From contig NZ_LWCS01000001.1 in the NCBI RefSeq assembly GCF_001650495.1, positions 62,001 through 126,000 on the forward strand: a stretch of 64,000 nucleotides of DNA. Direction: 5' to 3'. The translations under genes were made by a program, and so were the position numbers. Source of the DNA: Mycolicibacterium iranicum. GTDB lineage: Bacteria; Actinomycetota; Actinomycetes; Mycobacteriales; Mycobacteriaceae. Below the pieces are notes generated by a model. The model was not told where the DNA came from, did not search any database, and was given only the letters and a program-made list of their open reading frames with translations. Position 1 is the stretch's first letter; each line of letters opens with the position of its first letter. Shown in pieces: positions 63,478-64,000 of the stretch.

Positions 63478-64000
63478 GTGATCGATCGCATGAAATCTCG
63501 GTGGATCCCGTACGCGACGACGCCGGCGCGGTTGTTACGGCAGCTGGTCAGCGACATCGTCATGATCGCCTGGACGGCCATCTGGGTGTGGGTGGGCAGC
63601 GCGGTGTATTCGGCGGTGTCGACCATTGCCGAGTTCGGATATCAGCTGGAGGGTGGCGCCAACGGCGTCGCGGGCAACTTGGACAACGCCGGAAACAGCG
63701 CCGACGACGTCCCGTTGATCGGGGACACACTCGCGGGGCCGCTGCGGGGGGCGGGCGATGCGGCCCGCGAGATTGCGGGTGCCGGCCAGTCTCTGGGCGT
63801 GACGGCTGGGTGGCTGGCGTGGCTGCTCGCGCTGGCGGTCGCCGCACCGCCGATCCTGGCGCTGATGATGCCGTGGTTGTTTCTGCGGTTGCGGTTCTTC
63901 CGACGCAAGTGGACGGCAGTCACACTGTCGTCGACCGCGGCTGGCGAAGAACTGCTCGCCCTGCGTGCATTGGCGAATCGGCCATTACCCAAGCTGGCTG
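63478..64000 (+). CDS. Transmembrane protein (Rv0779c-like), partial
   Basis: 174 residues visible from GTG 63478, 6 nt after GGGGAGG; ATG 63490 is an alternative. Two membrane segments (VMIAWTAIWVWVGSAVYSAV and LAWLLALAVAAPPILALMMP) flank an extracellular Gly/Ala-rich loop, followed by a basic cytoplasmic stretch. Function unknown. Runs off the right edge. The start site is supplied by the tandem repeat. Confidence 0.78.
   Translation, partial: MIDRMKSRWIPYATTPARLLRQLVSDIVMIAWTAIWVWVGSAVYSAVSTIAEFGYQLEGGANGVAGNLDNAGNSADDVPLIGDTLAGPLRGAGDAAREIAGAGQSLGVTAGWLAWLLALAVAAPPILALMMPWLFLRLRFFRRKWTAVTLSSTAAGEELLALRALANRPLPKLA

Overview
The window is high-GC mycobacterial DNA, probably from a fast grower. 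Evidence: many GTG starts; ATGA/GTGA stop-start overlaps; several leaderless promoters (TANNNT ending 6-8 nt before the start codon); mycobacterial families (mshD, lmeA, desA1, encapsulin/DyP, EspC-like protein, F420 enzymes); and gene order that follows the M. tuberculosis stretch Rv0858c-Rv0854 and then Rv0824c-Rv0779c, as recalled and not searched.

Layout. 1-2.75 kb: accessory transport island of three transcription units (branched-chain-type ABC binding lipoprotein, MFS permease, signal-less NMT1-like binding protein). Each unit carries the same 14-bp palindrome TGCAATCGATTGCR. 2.8-7.6 kb: dapC, an F420 oxidoreductase, an SRPBCC-far-SRPBCC cluster, a UBP zinc finger and a small acidic protein. 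7.6-16.6 kb: phytoene-dehydrogenase-like enzyme, three TetR regulators with likely operators, MBL hydrolase, secreted chorismate mutase, four tRNAs (Phe, Asp, Glu, Lys), a Ser/Thr kinase and a DUF2236 oxygenase. 16.6-28.7 kb: desA1-dus, LytR-CpsA-Psr protein, phoU, convergent pstS-pstC-pstA-pstB, mshD-glnR and lmeA-thiX. 29.1-32.6 kb: polycysteine leader peptide followed by DUF4395-cysA2-sseC, then small secreted, membrane and FABP-like proteins. 32.6-36.1 kb: a type-3 binding lipoprotein behind a structured RNA leader, pabC, ygfZ and DUF3073. 36.1-63.3 kb: the dispersed purine block (purM, purF, purL, purQ, purS, purC) with accessory modules between: an F420 oxidoreductase behind a SoxR/MerR-type promoter, monooxygenase/WYL pair, CPBP protease with alpha/beta hydrolase, M18 peptidase, DyP/encapsulin, an EspC-like/WxG-like/lipoprotein operon, glutathione peroxidase/TetR and ptrB.

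How it works together. Phosphate uptake (pst) and its modulator phoU are both preceded by two abutting 11-bp GTTCACC-like repeats, which suggests joint SenX3-RegX3-type control. Sulfur genes follow a cysteine-codon leader. DyP carries an encapsulin-loading tail and overlaps the shell gene.

The strongest candidates for something new are: (i) the promoter, extended Shine-Dalgarno, 12-residue upstream ORF and stacked hairpins at 33.5-33.75 kb; (ii) the T7SS-like three-gene operon at 51.95-54.34 kb; (iii) the shared-palindrome transport regulon at the left edge.
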